In this document: positions 16,353 to 25,774 of the stretch, one piece after another
How positions within the stretch are numbered: position 1 is the first letter of the stretch
How the letters are laid out: every line of letters begins with the position of its first letter
Source of the DNA: Thalassospira marina
GTDB lineage: Bacteria; Pseudomonadota; Alphaproteobacteria; Rhodospirillales; Thalassospiraceae
Length of the DNA: 64,000 nucleotides
Reading direction: 5' to 3'
Assembly: GCF_002844375.1 (NCBI RefSeq)
Contig: NZ_CP024199.1
Coordinates: 4,132,001 to 4,196,000 of the forward strand
Position numbers and translations under genes: made by a program
Notes under the pieces: generated by a model
Database searches by the model: none
Seen by the model: only the letters and a program-made list of their open reading frames with translations
Told to the model about the DNA's origin: nothing

Positions 16353-17456
16353 ATGCCCGCAAATTCCCGGTTTGATGACTTTCTGGCTGGTCTGACACCC
16401 CGATTTTTCCGGCTTTTGTTTACGGCCCTGTTTATTGGCCTGCTGGGCGGGCTGGCCGCCGATTACATCGCCATGCCGCTGGCCTGGATGATGGGGCCAA
16501 TGCTGGCAACCTTTATTGTCGCCCTGATGCGCCTGCCCATGGCGATCCCGATGAAATTTCGCGCCGTTATTCTGGGGGTGATTGGTGTGTTTCTGGGTGG
16601 GTCCTTTACCCCCGACACCTTTGACCATGCGGCACGCTGGCCTGCCAGCATGATTGCCGTTCTACTTTATGTGCCGGTCATTACCGCGATTGTAACGTGG
16701 TTTTATGCCAAAATCGCCCGTCTGGACCCGGCCACCGCCCTTTTTTCCGCAACACCGGGCGGGTTGACCCCGATGGTGGTTTTAGGCGCGGCATCAGGCG
16801 GGAATGAACAGGAAATCGCCCTGACGCAGGGGTTGCGGGTTTTGCTGCTGGTTATGTCCGCGCCCATGATTGTCTTGATGATTACCGGCGTGGTTGCCAA
16901 CAGCCACGGCGATGGCGATGCCGTGATCATGACATTGAATGAAGGCCTGCTGACCGCCGCCTGCGCCCTGGTGACCATTCTGGTTTTTCGCCGTTTGCGT
17001 GTTCCTGCCGCCGAAATGACGGGCGCAATGCTTGCCAGTGCGACATTGCATATCAGTGGCGTGGTCGAAGGCAATTTGCCCGAATGGCTGATGGATGGCA
17101 GCCTGCTTATTCTTGGTTCTGCCATTGGCAGCCGCTTTGCCGGTGTTAAGCTGTCATTCCTGATCCGGCTTTCGGGCTATGCCATTTTGGCAACCATCGT
17201 CATTTTGGGGTTTACCGGCCTGGTATCCTATGGCGTATCGGTCTGGCTGGATCTGAATTTTATGGCGGTGCTGCTGGCCTTTGCACCGGGCGGGGTGGCG
17301 GAAATGTCGCTTATTGCGCTGGCCCTGAATATCGAACCCAGCTTTGTCGCCTTTCACCATATCGTTCGAATTTTTGAAATCGTGCTGTTCGCGCCCATGC
17401 TGGCGAAATGGTTGCAAAACCGGCATTTGCGCAAAACCCTGCAAAACAGCGATTAA
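16353..17456 (+). CDS. AbrB-family (AbrB-duplication) membrane protein
   Basis: 367 residues with about 10 membrane helices in two repeated halves. Each half carries the family pattern: PLAWMMGPMLATFIVAL near residue 45 and AAEMTGAMLASATLHISG near residue 220. ATPGGLTPMVVLGAASG and FAPGGVAEMSLIALAL are the paired Gly-rich loops. The family is a putative small-molecule transporter or regulator named after ammonia monooxygenase-linked AbrB; the substrate is unknown. It follows the transporter terminator, so it has its own promoter, and ends at a terminator shared with convergent hutI. Confidence 0.88.
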   Translation: MPANSRFDDFLAGLTPRFFRLLFTALFIGLLGGLAADYIAMPLAWMMGPMLATFIVALMRLPMAIPMKFRAVILGVIGVFLGGSFTPDTFDHAARWPASMIAVLLYVPVITAIVTWFYAKIARLDPATALFSATPGGLTPMVVLGAASGGNEQEIALTQGLRVLLLVMSAPMIVLMITGVVANSHGDGDAVIMTLNEGLLTAACALVTILVFRRLRVPAAEMTGAMLASATLHISGVVEGNLPEWLMDGSLLILGSAIGSRFAGVKLSFLIRLSGYAILATIVILGFTGLVSYGVSVWLDLNFMAVLLAFAPGGVAEMSLIALALNIEPSFVAFHHIVRIFEIVLFAPMLAKWLQNRHLRKTLQNSD

Positions 17457-17457
17457 A

Positions 17458-17493
17458 ACAAACCGGCGCGAAACTCCATCGCGCCGGTTTTTA
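17458..17493. terminator. Bidirectional terminator between the AbrB-family gene and hutI
   Basis: AAACCGGCGCG (17460-17470) pairs with CGCGCCGGTTT (17480-17490) around a nine-base loop, with T-rich tails on both strands. Confidence 0.85.
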
Positions 17494-17517
17494 TCTGTTC
17501 ACTGAAATGGCCGTTTA

Positions 17518-18750
17518 TCAGGCTGCCAATGCGCGTTCGCGGCCCCGTCGCACCACCAACTGGCACGGGTTACCGCCAATGGCATAGGACAGTTCCGCCG
17601 GGCTATCGATATCCCACACGACAAAATCGGCAACCTTGCCAGCTTCCAGGGTTCCGTGGCTGTCACCGCGGCCAAGGGCACGTGCACCATTGCGGGTAAT
17701 GCCAGCAAGGGCTTCTTCCGGGGTCATGCGAAACAGGGTACAGGCCATATTTGCCATCAAAAGCAGCGATAAGGCTGGTGATGTACCGGGGTTGCTATCG
17801 GTCGCAATGGCGATGGTCACGCCATGCTGACGCAAAAGGTCAATCGGCGGCAATTTGGTTTCGCGCAGGCAGTAAAACGCACCGGGCAGCAATACCGCCG
17901 TCACGCCGGCCTTTGCCATCGCAACCACGCCATCTTCGCCCAGATATTCCAGATGATCGGTTGAAAGGGCGCTGTAATCAGCCGCAAGGATGCTGCCTTT
18001 CTGGTCGCTTAACTGTTCGGCATGCAGTTTTACCGGCAGGTTCAGCTTGCGCGCGGCATCAAACACACGGCGGGTTTGCGCGGTGTTAAACGCGATATTT
18101 TCACAAAAAGCATCCACCGCATCGGCCAGCCCTTCGGCCGCAATGGCTGGCAGCATATCGTTGCAAACAAGATCGATATAGCCATCGGCATCATTGGCAA
18201 ATTCGGGCGGCAGGGCATGGGCACCCAAAAATGTCGTCACCACATCAAGATCATTTTCCCGGCCAAGGCGACGCGCAGCGCGTAACATTTTGGCTTCGTC
18301 TTCGGTGCGCAGGCCATAACCCGATTTGATTTCAATCGTGGTGACACCTTCACGCAGCAAATTGCCCAGCCGCTTTTGTGCCTTTGTTACCAGTTCGTCT
18401 TCACTTGCCGCACGGGTCGCCGTTACCGAGGACCGGATACCACCGCCCGCGCGGGCGATTTCTTCGTAACTGACGCCATTCAGACGTTTTTCAAATTCAT
18501 CGGCACGGTTGCCGCCATAAACAAGGTGGGTGTGGCAATCAACCAGTCCCGGTGTCACCCAGGCACCGGCAAGGTCGCTTACTTTGTCTGCAAGTGTTGC
18601 CGGTTCACCTGCCAGATCAACCATCGCACCAATCCAGGCGATCTTGCCATCCTTGATCGCAATCGCACCATTTTTGATGGTGCCATAGGGCTGGTCGATG
18701 GCCGGGTTCATGGTCGCAAACTGACCGTTGATCCAGATATGATCCCACAT
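17518..18750 (-). CDS. hutI: Imidazolonepropionase
   Basis: 410 residues. Third step of histidine degradation: hydrolysis of 4-imidazolone-5-propanoate to N-formimino-L-glutamate in the cytoplasm. Amidohydrolase-fold signatures are the metal-binding DCHTHLVYGGNRADEF, GGGIRSSVTATR, LKSGYG-type IEIKSGYGLRTEDE, KLHAEQLSD and ATDSNPGTSP. I chose the ATG at 18750 (MWDHIWINGQF) with an AGGG site. The longer reading from 18819 would run through the HutC-type palindrome at 18778-18789, which belongs to the promoter. It is on the same strand as hutUH but has its own operator. Confidence 0.95.
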   Translation of the reverse strand: MWDHIWINGQFATMNPAIDQPYGTIKNGAIAIKDGKIAWIGAMVDLAGEPATLADKVSDLAGAWVTPGLVDCHTHLVYGGNRADEFEKRLNGVSYEEIARAGGGIRSSVTATRAASEDELVTKAQKRLGNLLREGVTTIEIKSGYGLRTEDEAKMLRAARRLGRENDLDVVTTFLGAHALPPEFANDADGYIDLVCNDMLPAIAAEGLADAVDAFCENIAFNTAQTRRVFDAARKLNLPVKLHAEQLSDQKGSILAADYSALSTDHLEYLGEDGVVAMAKAGVTAVLLPGAFYCLRETKLPPIDLLRQHGVTIAIATDSNPGTSPALSLLLMANMACTLFRMTPEEALAGITRNGARALGRGDSHGTLEAGKVADFVVWDIDSPAELSYAIGGNPCQLVVRRGRERALAA

Positions 18751-18777
18751 GGCTTTATCCCTGTTCTGGCAATTTAT

Positions 18778-18789
18778 ATGTATATACAT
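18778..18789. promoter_or_regulatory. HutC-type operator upstream of hutI
   Basis: Perfect palindrome ATGTATATACAT, containing TGTATATACA, the box known for HutC repressors, 28 bases before the hutI start. The same 10-mer occurs before hutU. Confidence 0.8.
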
Positions 18790-18840
18790 AAACATGCGCC
18801 ATTCACGCGGCAACGTCAATGGCGCAGTCAGTCATGCGTT

Positions 18841-18890
18841 GGGCACTTTCCCGGCCCGCCAGACCGTTTGGCAGACCGGGAAAGTTTTAT
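18841..18890. terminator. Hairpin downstream of hutH
   Basis: ACTTTCCCGG (18845-18854) pairs with CCGGGAAAGT (18876-18885), with further pairing possible in the CGCCAGACCG/TTTGGCAGAC loop. The T-run is on the plus side only, so on the hutH strand it may be an mRNA 3' end stabiliser rather than a full terminator. Confidence 0.5.
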
Positions 18891-18892
18891 GT

Positions 18893-20422
18893 TCAGGCAA
18901 AGCTGGGCAGAAGATCATCGACATAACCATGAATGGCCGATGATTTCATAAGGGCTTTGACCGCGGCGATATCGGGCGCGAAATAGCGGTCCTTGTCATA
19001 GAAGGGGGCCACTTCGCGTACCGAGGCAATGACCTTTTCCAGCGCATCGCTGGACGTCATCGGACGGCGAAATTCAATGGCCTGGCAGGCGGCCAGCATT
19101 TCGATTGCCAGAATACCATTTACGTTATCGGCAATATCGGCCAGGCGACGCCCGGCAAAGGTTGCCATGGATACATGGTCTTCCTGGTTGGCTGATGTTG
19201 GCAGGCTGTCGATGGAGGCCGGGTGGGCCAGCGTTTTGTTTTCCGATGCCAAAGCAGCCGCCGTGACCTGTGCAATCATGAAGCCGGAATTAAGCCCGCC
19301 ATTTTCCACCAGAAATGCTGGCAGATCAACCATCGCCGGGTCAATCAGCAGGGCAATACGCCGTTCGGAAATGGCGCCGATTTCCGATGCCGCAATCGCC
19401 AGAATATCGGCCGCAAAAGCCACCGGTTCGGCATGGAAGTTACCGCCTGACAGAATATCGCCCTGATCGGGGAAAATAAGCGGGTTATCGGTTACGGCAT
19501 TGGCTTCGCGTTCCAGAATGGCAGCGGCGTGATTGATCTGATCAAGGCACGCCCCCATCACCTGGGGCTGGCAGCGCAATGAATACGGGTCCTGCACACG
19601 GTCGCAATCGGCGTGGGAACGGCGAATTTCGGAATCTGCCAGCAATTCGCGGTATTTTGCGGCAACGGCAATCTGGCCCGGCTGACGGCGCAGCTTGTGA
19701 ATGCGGTCATCAAACGGGGTATCGCTGCCCTTGGCGGCATCCACCGAAACCGAACCGGCCAGAACGGCCGATGCAAAGTTATCCTCGATGGCAAACAGGC
19801 CGGAAATGGCAAGGGCGGTTGAAACCTGTGTGCCGTTCAAAAGGGCAAGGCCTTCTTTCGGGGCAAGGGTTACGGCATCCACCCCGGCCTTTGCCAGACC
19901 AGCCGTTGCCGAAATAGCAGTGCCCTCATGGCGAACATCACCTTCACCAATCAGCGACAGGCTCATATGTGCCAGCGGTGCCAGATCGCCCGATGCCCCG
20001 ACAGACCCTTTGGCCGGGATCAGCGGATAAATACCGTGGTTAAACAGGGCGATCAGGGTATCAATCACCAACGGGCGCACGCCAGAATGGCCTGCGGCAA
20101 GGCTTGTGACCTTAAGCGCCAAAATCAGACGTACAACTGCATCAGGCAGCGGATCGCCGGTGCCGGTGCAATGCGACAGCACCAGATTACGCTGCAGATC
20201 ACGCAGGCTGTCTTCATCGATGCGGGTTTTCGCCATCAGGCCAAAGCCGGTATTGATGCCATAAACGCTTTTACCGCGTTTCAGCACTTCTTCCACCGTG
20301 CCAGCTGCAATGGCAACCCGTTCACGACAGGTATCGTCAATATCGATGTGCACATTGCCAGCGGCAATTTTGCGCAATTGGGCCAGAGTCAATTCGCCCG
20401 GTACAAGCTTGATCGTTTCCAT
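18893..20422 (-). CDS. hutH: Histidine ammonia-lyase
   Basis: 509 residues, full family length. It removes ammonia from L-histidine to form trans-urocanate. The MIO prosthetic group forms from Ala-Ser-Gly in GSVGASGDLAPLAH (about residues 141-154). Other hallmarks are YGINTGFGLMA, QRNLVLSHCTGTG, ITDNPLIF-type VTDNPLIF, SGGNFHAEPVAFAAD, and QEDHVSMATFAGRRL. It starts two bases after the hutU stop, so hutU and hutH are one operon. Nothing appears missing. Confidence 0.97.
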   Translation of the reverse strand: METIKLVPGELTLAQLRKIAAGNVHIDIDDTCRERVAIAAGTVEEVLKRGKSVYGINTGFGLMAKTRIDEDSLRDLQRNLVLSHCTGTGDPLPDAVVRLILALKVTSLAAGHSGVRPLVIDTLIALFNHGIYPLIPAKGSVGASGDLAPLAHMSLSLIGEGDVRHEGTAISATAGLAKAGVDAVTLAPKEGLALLNGTQVSTALAISGLFAIEDNFASAVLAGSVSVDAAKGSDTPFDDRIHKLRRQPGQIAVAAKYRELLADSEIRRSHADCDRVQDPYSLRCQPQVMGACLDQINHAAAILEREANAVTDNPLIFPDQGDILSGGNFHAEPVAFAADILAIAASEIGAISERRIALLIDPAMVDLPAFLVENGGLNSGFMIAQVTAAALASENKTLAHPASIDSLPTSANQEDHVSMATFAGRRLADIADNVNGILAIEMLAACQAIEFRRPMTSSDALEKVIASVREVAPFYDKDRYFAPDIAAVKALMKSSAIHGYVDDLLPSFA

Positions 20423-20424
20423 GA

Positions 20425-22098
20425 TTATTTCACCATCGGCAGGTTGAGGCCCTGTTCACGGGCACAGTCGATTGCAATGTCATAGCCGGCATCGGCATGG
20501 CGCATGACGCCGGTTGCCGGGTCGTTCCACAAAACGCGGCCAAGGCGGGCGGCGGCTTCATCGGTACCATCAGCAACAATGACGACGCCGGAATGCTGCG
20601 AAAAGCCCATGCCAACACCACCACCATGATGCAGGCTGACCCAGGTTGCCCCGCCCGCAGTATTAAGCAGCGCGTTCAAAAGCGGCCAATCCGACACCGC
20701 ATCGGACCCGTCTTTCATGGCTTCGGTTTCGCGGTTGGGGGATGCGACGGAACCGCTATCAAGGTGGTCACGGCCGATCACGACGGGGGCCTTCAATTCA
20801 CCATTACGCACCATTTCGTTAAAGGCCAGCCCCAGCTTGTGGCGCAGCCCCAGGCCGACCCAGCAGATACGTGCCGGCAGCCCCTGGAACTGGATACGTT
20901 CGCGGGCCATGTCCAGCCAGTTATGGAGGTGCGGGTCATCGGCGATGATTTCCTTCACCTTGGCATCGGTTTTATAGATATCCTCGGGATCACCTGACAA
21001 AGCCGCCCAGCGGAACGGCCCCACACCCCGGCAGAAAAGCGGGCGGATATAGGCCGGTACAAAACCGGGGAAATCAAATGCGTTATCAACGCCAACTTCC
21101 TTGGCCATCTGGCGGATATTATTGCCGTAATCAAAGGTGGGGATGCCCATTTCGGCAAAGGCCAGCATCGCCTTGACCTGTTCGGCCATGGATTCTTTCG
21201 CAACCCTGACAACGGCCTGCGGATCAGTTTCCCGTTTGGCGTCCCATTCATCCAGGCTCCAGCCTGCTGGCAGATAACCATTAAGCGGGTCATGCGCGCT
21301 GGTCTGGTCGGTTACGGCATCGGGGCGAATGCCCCGGCGCACCATTTCCGGGTAAATTTCGGCAGCATTGCCCAAAAGCCCAACCGAAACCGCGCGCCCT
21401 TCGGCATGGGCTTTTTCGACAATTGCCAGGGCTTCGTCGATGCTATCGGCTTTGGTATCGACATAACCGGTGCGCAGGCGGAAATCGATGCGTGACGGGC
21501 GGCATTCCACTGCAATCATCGAGGCGCCCGCCATGGTTGATGCCAGGGGCTGTGCGCCCCCCATGCCGCCAAGGCCGCCGGTCAAAATCCATTTGCCCTT
21601 CAAATCCCCGCCATAGGACTGACGGCCCATTTCGACAAAGGTTTCATAGGTGCCCTGAACAATGCCCTGGCTGCCAATATAGATCCAGGAGCCGGCCGTC
21701 ATCTGGCCGTACATCATCAGGCCTTTACGGTCCAGTTCGTTGAAATGTTCCCAGTTGGCCCAGTGCGGCACCAAGTTTGAATTGGCGATCAGTACACGCG
21801 GGGCATTTTCATGGGTCTGAAAAACACCGACCGGTTTGCCGGACTGTACCAGCAGGGTCTGATCTGCTTCCAGGTCCTTCAGGCTGCGTTCAATCGCATC
21901 AAAACAGTCCCAATTGCGGGCCGCACGGCCAATACCGCCATAAACCACCAGTTCCTCGGGCTTTTCGGCCACGTCCGGGTCCAGGTTATTGCGCAACATA
22001 CGAAGCGCTGCTTCTGACAGCCAGTTCTTGCAGGTCAGTTCGCTGCCATGGGGTGCGCGAATGACGCGGTCATTGGCAATTCGATTTTGCTGGGACAT
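20425..22098 (-). CDS. hutU: Urocanate hydratase
   Basis: 557 residues. Converts urocanate to 4-imidazolone-5-propanoate using tightly bound NAD. Signatures include LTGGLGGMGGAQPLA with the Rossmann Gly-rich loop, ASMIAVECRPSRIDFRL, GNAAEIYPEMVRRG, DQTSAHDPLNGYLP and the FCRGVGPFRWAALSGDP segment with the conserved Cys. The ATG at 22098 has an AGGAGAGGG site; the longer reading to 22170 would cover the HutC-type operator. First gene of the hutUH operon. Confidence 0.97.
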   Translation of the reverse strand: MSQQNRIANDRVIRAPHGSELTCKNWLSEAALRMLRNNLDPDVAEKPEELVVYGGIGRAARNWDCFDAIERSLKDLEADQTLLVQSGKPVGVFQTHENAPRVLIANSNLVPHWANWEHFNELDRKGLMMYGQMTAGSWIYIGSQGIVQGTYETFVEMGRQSYGGDLKGKWILTGGLGGMGGAQPLASTMAGASMIAVECRPSRIDFRLRTGYVDTKADSIDEALAIVEKAHAEGRAVSVGLLGNAAEIYPEMVRRGIRPDAVTDQTSAHDPLNGYLPAGWSLDEWDAKRETDPQAVVRVAKESMAEQVKAMLAFAEMGIPTFDYGNNIRQMAKEVGVDNAFDFPGFVPAYIRPLFCRGVGPFRWAALSGDPEDIYKTDAKVKEIIADDPHLHNWLDMARERIQFQGLPARICWVGLGLRHKLGLAFNEMVRNGELKAPVVIGRDHLDSGSVASPNRETEAMKDGSDAVSDWPLLNALLNTAGGATWVSLHHGGGVGMGFSQHSGVVIVADGTDEAAARLGRVLWNDPATGVMRHADAGYDIAIDCAREQGLNLPMVK

Positions 22099-22119
22099 GA
22101 ACCCTCTCCTGATGCGATA

Positions 22120-22129
22120 TGTATATACA
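22120..22129. promoter_or_regulatory. HutC-type operator upstream of hutU
   Basis: Palindrome TGTATATACA 21 bases before the hutU start, the same box as upstream of hutI. A degenerate relative (ATCTATACAT at 22249-22258) lies nearer hutC and could support autoregulation. Confidence 0.8.
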
Positions 22130-22304
22130 AATTTATAGATCGCATTTTGCAAGCTTGGCAAGAAAAACATTCATCCTTAAAAAATGGCTGATTTTCGGTA
22201 TATTCTTGCCCGATGCATTGAAAGACCGGCACAAATCTGCTCAAAAATATCTATACATTTAGCGGAATCGTGCTTTGCTGCTTGATCCGCCCGCAAGTTT
22301 CGCG

Positions 22305-23114
22305 ATGATGCAAACATTAAACCCGACGAAAAAGGCCTGCTCCTTGACCCAAGATTTGCCCGCGACACTTCCGGATGCCAACCTTGCCCTTGATGGCAAC
22401 GGCCCGCTTTATGACCAGATCAAGCGTGTGCTGGCGCGCAATGTTATTTCCGGGCACTGGATTGCAGGGCAGCAGATCCCGACTGAAATGGAACTGGTCG
22501 AGGTTTTTCAGGCATCGCGCATGACGGTGAACCGCGCGCTTCGCGAACTGGTCGCCGAAGGGGTTTTAACCCGCACCCGTGGTGCAGGCACCTATGTTGC
22601 CGATCGCAAGGCCCAATCTCCCATTCTGGAAATTCGGGCGATTGACCGCGATATTCGCGCCAGGGGCCATCGCCATGACAGCGAAATCATCACCTTTGAC
22701 ACGATTGAGGCCGATACCACGCTGGCGACCCAGTTCGGTATGACGCCAGGTGCGAAGCTCAGCCATTTTATCTGCCTGCATCGGGAAGAAGGCCAGCCTG
22801 TCCAGATCGAGGATCGCTGGGTCAACCTTGCTGCCGCCCCGGCCTTTGCCCGGCAGGAGTTTCGCGATATTACCGCAGCCGCCTGGCTTTTGGAAAATGC
22901 GCCCTATTCCGATGCCCAGCATTTGATCGAGGCGATTGCCGCCGACAATGCCACGGCAAAGCGCCTTGATATTGCGCATGGCGCGCCCTGCCTTGTTTTG
23001 CACCGGCGCACCTGGTTTCATGGCACACCCATTACCGTGGCAAAGTTCATTCATCCTGGCGAAAGCTATCAGCTTGGCGGGCATTTCGCCCCCCAACATC
23101 CCAGCGACGGCTAA
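22305..23114 (+). CDS. hutC: Histidine utilisation repressor HutC (GntR/HutC family)
   Basis: About 269 residues. The GntR winged helix covers about 30-100 (YDQIKRVLARNVISGHW, IPTEMELVEVFQASRMTVNR, EGVLTRTRGAGTYV). The C-terminal UTRA domain follows (IRAIDRDIRARGHRHD, HFICLHREEGQPVQIEDRWVN, LVLHRRTWFHGTPIT). HutC represses hut genes and releases DNA on binding urocanate. It is divergent from hutUH, and the TGTATATACA boxes nearby are its expected sites. The start is uncertain: ATGs at 22305 and 22308 lack a good ribosome site; TTG starts at 22275 and 22343 are alternatives. Confidence 0.92.
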   Translation: MMQTLNPTKKACSLTQDLPATLPDANLALDGNGPLYDQIKRVLARNVISGHWIAGQQIPTEMELVEVFQASRMTVNRALRELVAEGVLTRTRGAGTYVADRKAQSPILEIRAIDRDIRARGHRHDSEIITFDTIEADTTLATQFGMTPGAKLSHFICLHREEGQPVQIEDRWVNLAAAPAFARQEFRDITAAAWLLENAPYSDAQHLIEAIAADNATAKRLDIAHGAPCLVLHRRTWFHGTPITVAKFIHPGESYQLGGHFAPQHPSDG

Positions 23115-23275
23115 GCTATCCTTATCCGCGCCCGTCGGGGGGTGCACTGCACACATATGGTTGTCGGTTTGCAAAACCTGCGATATTGCTTGTGGCTATC
23201 GCGGCATCATCATGGATATGCCTGCAAACGCACTTCACACGGTGCCATCGTTCTGCCCCCATAAATGGAAGCCTT

Positions 23276-23734
23276 ATGTCTGATAATTCCGCACATTCTT
23301 CTGACCAGATCCTGCGGGAAACAGACCTGACGGCTGATAACACCAATGCCCCGAAATCCGGCTTTATGGCCGGGTTAAAGGGCCTGTTATTTCGTTTTCG
23401 TATATTGTTGCTGCTGTTGTGGGTTTTGGGGCTGGTTGCGATTGGCTATGCCGGGATTGAACGGCGCTTTGCCGTACCTGACAAAAACAATCTCGACAAA
23501 TTTGTCCATGTTGGCGTTTTTGCCGCCATGGCCTTCTGGCCGATCATGGTGTGTGGCCGACGCAAGATCAGCATGTTTCTGGTTTTCATCGTTGTGCTGG
23601 GCGCGCCGGGGCTGGAGCTTATGCAGGCCCATTTTGGCAATGGCCGCATTGCCTCTCTCGCTGATATGACGGCCAGCCTGTGTGGCGTTGCGCTGGGGGC
23701 TGTTATTGCGTGGTTTGCGCGCCGGATCGGCTAG
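23276..23734 (+). CDS. VanZ-like membrane protein
   Basis: 152 residues with four predicted membrane helices. The VanZ-like signature is visible: DKFVHVGVFAAMAFWP (the DKxxHfxxy motif), a second helix pair, and LELMQAHFGNGRIASLADM (the ExxQ...R...DxxaN-type motif). Start ATG at 23276 with GGAAG six bases upstream. Function of the family is poorly known (some members affect glycopeptide or antibiotic sensitivity). It precedes the polysaccharide locus without obvious operon linkage. Confidence 0.75.
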   Translation: MSDNSAHSSDQILRETDLTADNTNAPKSGFMAGLKGLLFRFRILLLLLWVLGLVAIGYAGIERRFAVPDKNNLDKFVHVGVFAAMAFWPIMVCGRRKISMFLVFIVVLGAPGLELMQAHFGNGRIASLADMTASLCGVALGAVIAWFARRIG

Positions 23735-24192
23735 GGATTAACGCATCGTGCGGAATCGCAAGTGACCGTTGGTCGCCTGCAGCCCGCCTTTCCTGTCCCG
23801 ATGGTCAGAATTCAATTTGCAGTGCAGCAGGAAATATTAAAATTTTCTGATGCAGTTATTTGCTACGAAATTTGTACAATTCAAAATTAAACACCGTTTT
23901 TCAACAACTTCAGCGATACCGCCGGGCGTTGTTAAGCCGCTTCACGTGCGAAGATAATCACATTCTATCCCTGGCTATTCCTTTGGACAGTTCCATTTGG
24001 CTTGCCAGCTTGTTAGGCAAGGCGTTAAGAGGGATTATACGTTCGACCAGTATTGGGACGCTGGAGTAATAGAACGATCGGTTGCTTTGGTAGAAGGCAA
24101 CCCGGTGCAAATTGCATCAAGGGATGATAAAGCGGCGATTAGACCGGGTATTACACCCGGTGAATTGCGGCATAGGGACAGGGGGTTGCTGG
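23735..24192. other. Intergenic stretch before the polysaccharide locus
   Basis: 458 bases with no convincing gene. Mildly AT-rich around 23820-23960 and probably holding the promoter of the priming transferase. I saw no tRNA cloverleaf, no RfaH-type ops element and no clear palindrome. Confidence 0.5.
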
Positions 24193-25581
24193 GTGTTAAC
24201 ACACAGCAGAAATCAGGCGATTTTACGCGACCTTTTTGCGCTGGGCGATGTTGTCGTTCTGCTGCTGGGCGCGATTGTGGCCTCTCTCCTGCGGTTTGAT
24301 ACCTTTTTCCCGCCCGACGGATTTCTGGTTCCCACCTTTATGGCGCCACTTGTCTATCTGATGGTGATGGTCATGGTGCGGGGCTATCAAACCCTTAACC
24401 CCGAAACCATGCAGATCGGCCTTTTCCGGCTTTTGACGGCCCAGCTTGGGACCTATGCCTTGCTGCTGGTATTTGCCTATTTCGCCAAAGTTTCCGAAGA
24501 TTTCTCCCGCCTCTGGACCGGTTATTCACTTCTGACCGGCACGGCGCTTTTGATCGCCTTACGGATAGGTGTGTTTGTCTGGCTGCGGCGCAAAGGCATT
24601 GCTGGCCATTTCCGGCCGCGTGTGGCGCTCATTTCCAGCGCACCTGAACCGTTGATCATTTCGCAATTGCGAGCCCGCGCCGAGAGCCACAGTTTTACTA
24701 TTGTCCATAATCACCGGATTGTGCAGGACGAACAGGCTGGCGGCAGCCTGCGCGACGCCCTTTTGGAAATGCGCTCAGCAAAGCCCGACATTGTGGTGAT
24801 GGCGGTTAATTCCAACGACAAAATCCGCTATGCTGATATCCTTGATGATATTGGCGCGATCTCATCGGATCTGGTCGAGATTTCGGACCTTAATGAAGGC
24901 CAGACGGGCGATGTTGCCAGCGAATGGGTTATTTTGGCCGGGCTTCCCTTTTTGCGCCGGGCCATGCGACCCTTTGGCGAACGGGGATGGTGGGTAAAGC
25001 GCCTGGAGGACATTCTTCTTGGTGCTGTTGCCCTGTTGCTCCTGTCGCCCATTATGCTGGCAATTGCACTTGCCGTTAAACTCACCAGCCGCGGACCTAT
25101 ACTGTTTGCCCAGTTGCGTCATGGCTTTAATGGCGAGACAATCCGGGTGATGAAGTTTCGCTCCATGTATGTGGATAAAATGACCGACACCCCGGAAAAA
25201 GTACAACAGGCGCGCCGGAACGACCCGCGCATCACGGCGCTGGGCGCATTCCTGCGTAAAACCAGCCTGGACGAGCTGCCGCAGCTGTTTAACGTGCTGC
25301 GCGGCGATATGTCACTGGTCGGCCCGCGCCCCCATGCTACGGCGCATAACGAGCTTTACCGCACCCGCATCGACGGCTATTTCGCCCGCCACCGGGTAAA
25401 ACCCGGCATCACTGGCTGGGCCCAGGTCAATGGCTGGCGCGGCGAAACCGACACCGACGAAAAAATGCGGCAACGGGTGCTACACGATATGTTCTACATC
25501 CAGAACTGGTCCCCATGGCTGGATATCCGGATTATGTTTATGACCTTGGTGAACGGGTTTGTTCATCGGAATGCTTATTGA
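24193..25581 (+). CDS. Polyprenyl-phosphate hexose-1-phosphate transferase (priming transferase, WcaJ-like)
   Basis: About 462 residues. Four N-terminal membrane helices (to about 120), a CoA-binding-like central domain (about 140-265), a fifth helix near 285, and the catalytic bacterial sugar transferase domain. Visible catalytic segments are LRHGFNGETIRVMKFRSM, KTSLDELPQLFNVLRGDMSL, VGPRPHA and VKPGITGWAQVNGWRGET. It transfers a hexose-1-phosphate, often glucose or galactose, to undecaprenyl phosphate at the inner membrane, the first step of repeat-unit assembly. I prefer the GTG at 24193, preceded by AGGGGG; upstream TTG (24112) or ATG (24124) starts are possible. GC and codon use match the core genome, unlike the genes after it. 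Confidence 0.9.
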   Translation: MLTHSRNQAILRDLFALGDVVVLLLGAIVASLLRFDTFFPPDGFLVPTFMAPLVYLMVMVMVRGYQTLNPETMQIGLFRLLTAQLGTYALLLVFAYFAKVSEDFSRLWTGYSLLTGTALLIALRIGVFVWLRRKGIAGHFRPRVALISSAPEPLIISQLRARAESHSFTIVHNHRIVQDEQAGGSLRDALLEMRSAKPDIVVMAVNSNDKIRYADILDDIGAISSDLVEISDLNEGQTGDVASEWVILAGLPFLRRAMRPFGERGWWVKRLEDILLGAVALLLLSPIMLAIALAVKLTSRGPILFAQLRHGFNGETIRVMKFRSMYVDKMTDTPEKVQQARRNDPRITALGAFLRKTSLDELPQLFNVLRGDMSLVGPRPHATAHNELYRTRIDGYFARHRVKPGITGWAQVNGWRGETDTDEKMRQRVLHDMFYIQNWSPWLDIRIMFMTLVNGFVHRNAY

Positions 25582-25774
25582 CAATAAAGACTGTTGTAAA
25601 AAATTTTATGCACGTACTGAATAAAAATACACATTTTGAGGTCAGTAAGTATACGTGCATGCGATGGTTAATTTTGCTTCAATATCTTCCAAATGCAAAA
25701 TAAAACGTTGACTTGATACAGAAAATAGCTGCGGTCTACGCTTGCATACTTGCGTATGACAAAGAGGAACATGC

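Noticed and set aside
23735..24192. tRNA, attachment site or small gene in the gap before the polysaccharide locus
   Set aside because: No cloverleaf, no CCA end, no repeated att-like core and no frame with a ribosome site and protein-like composition.
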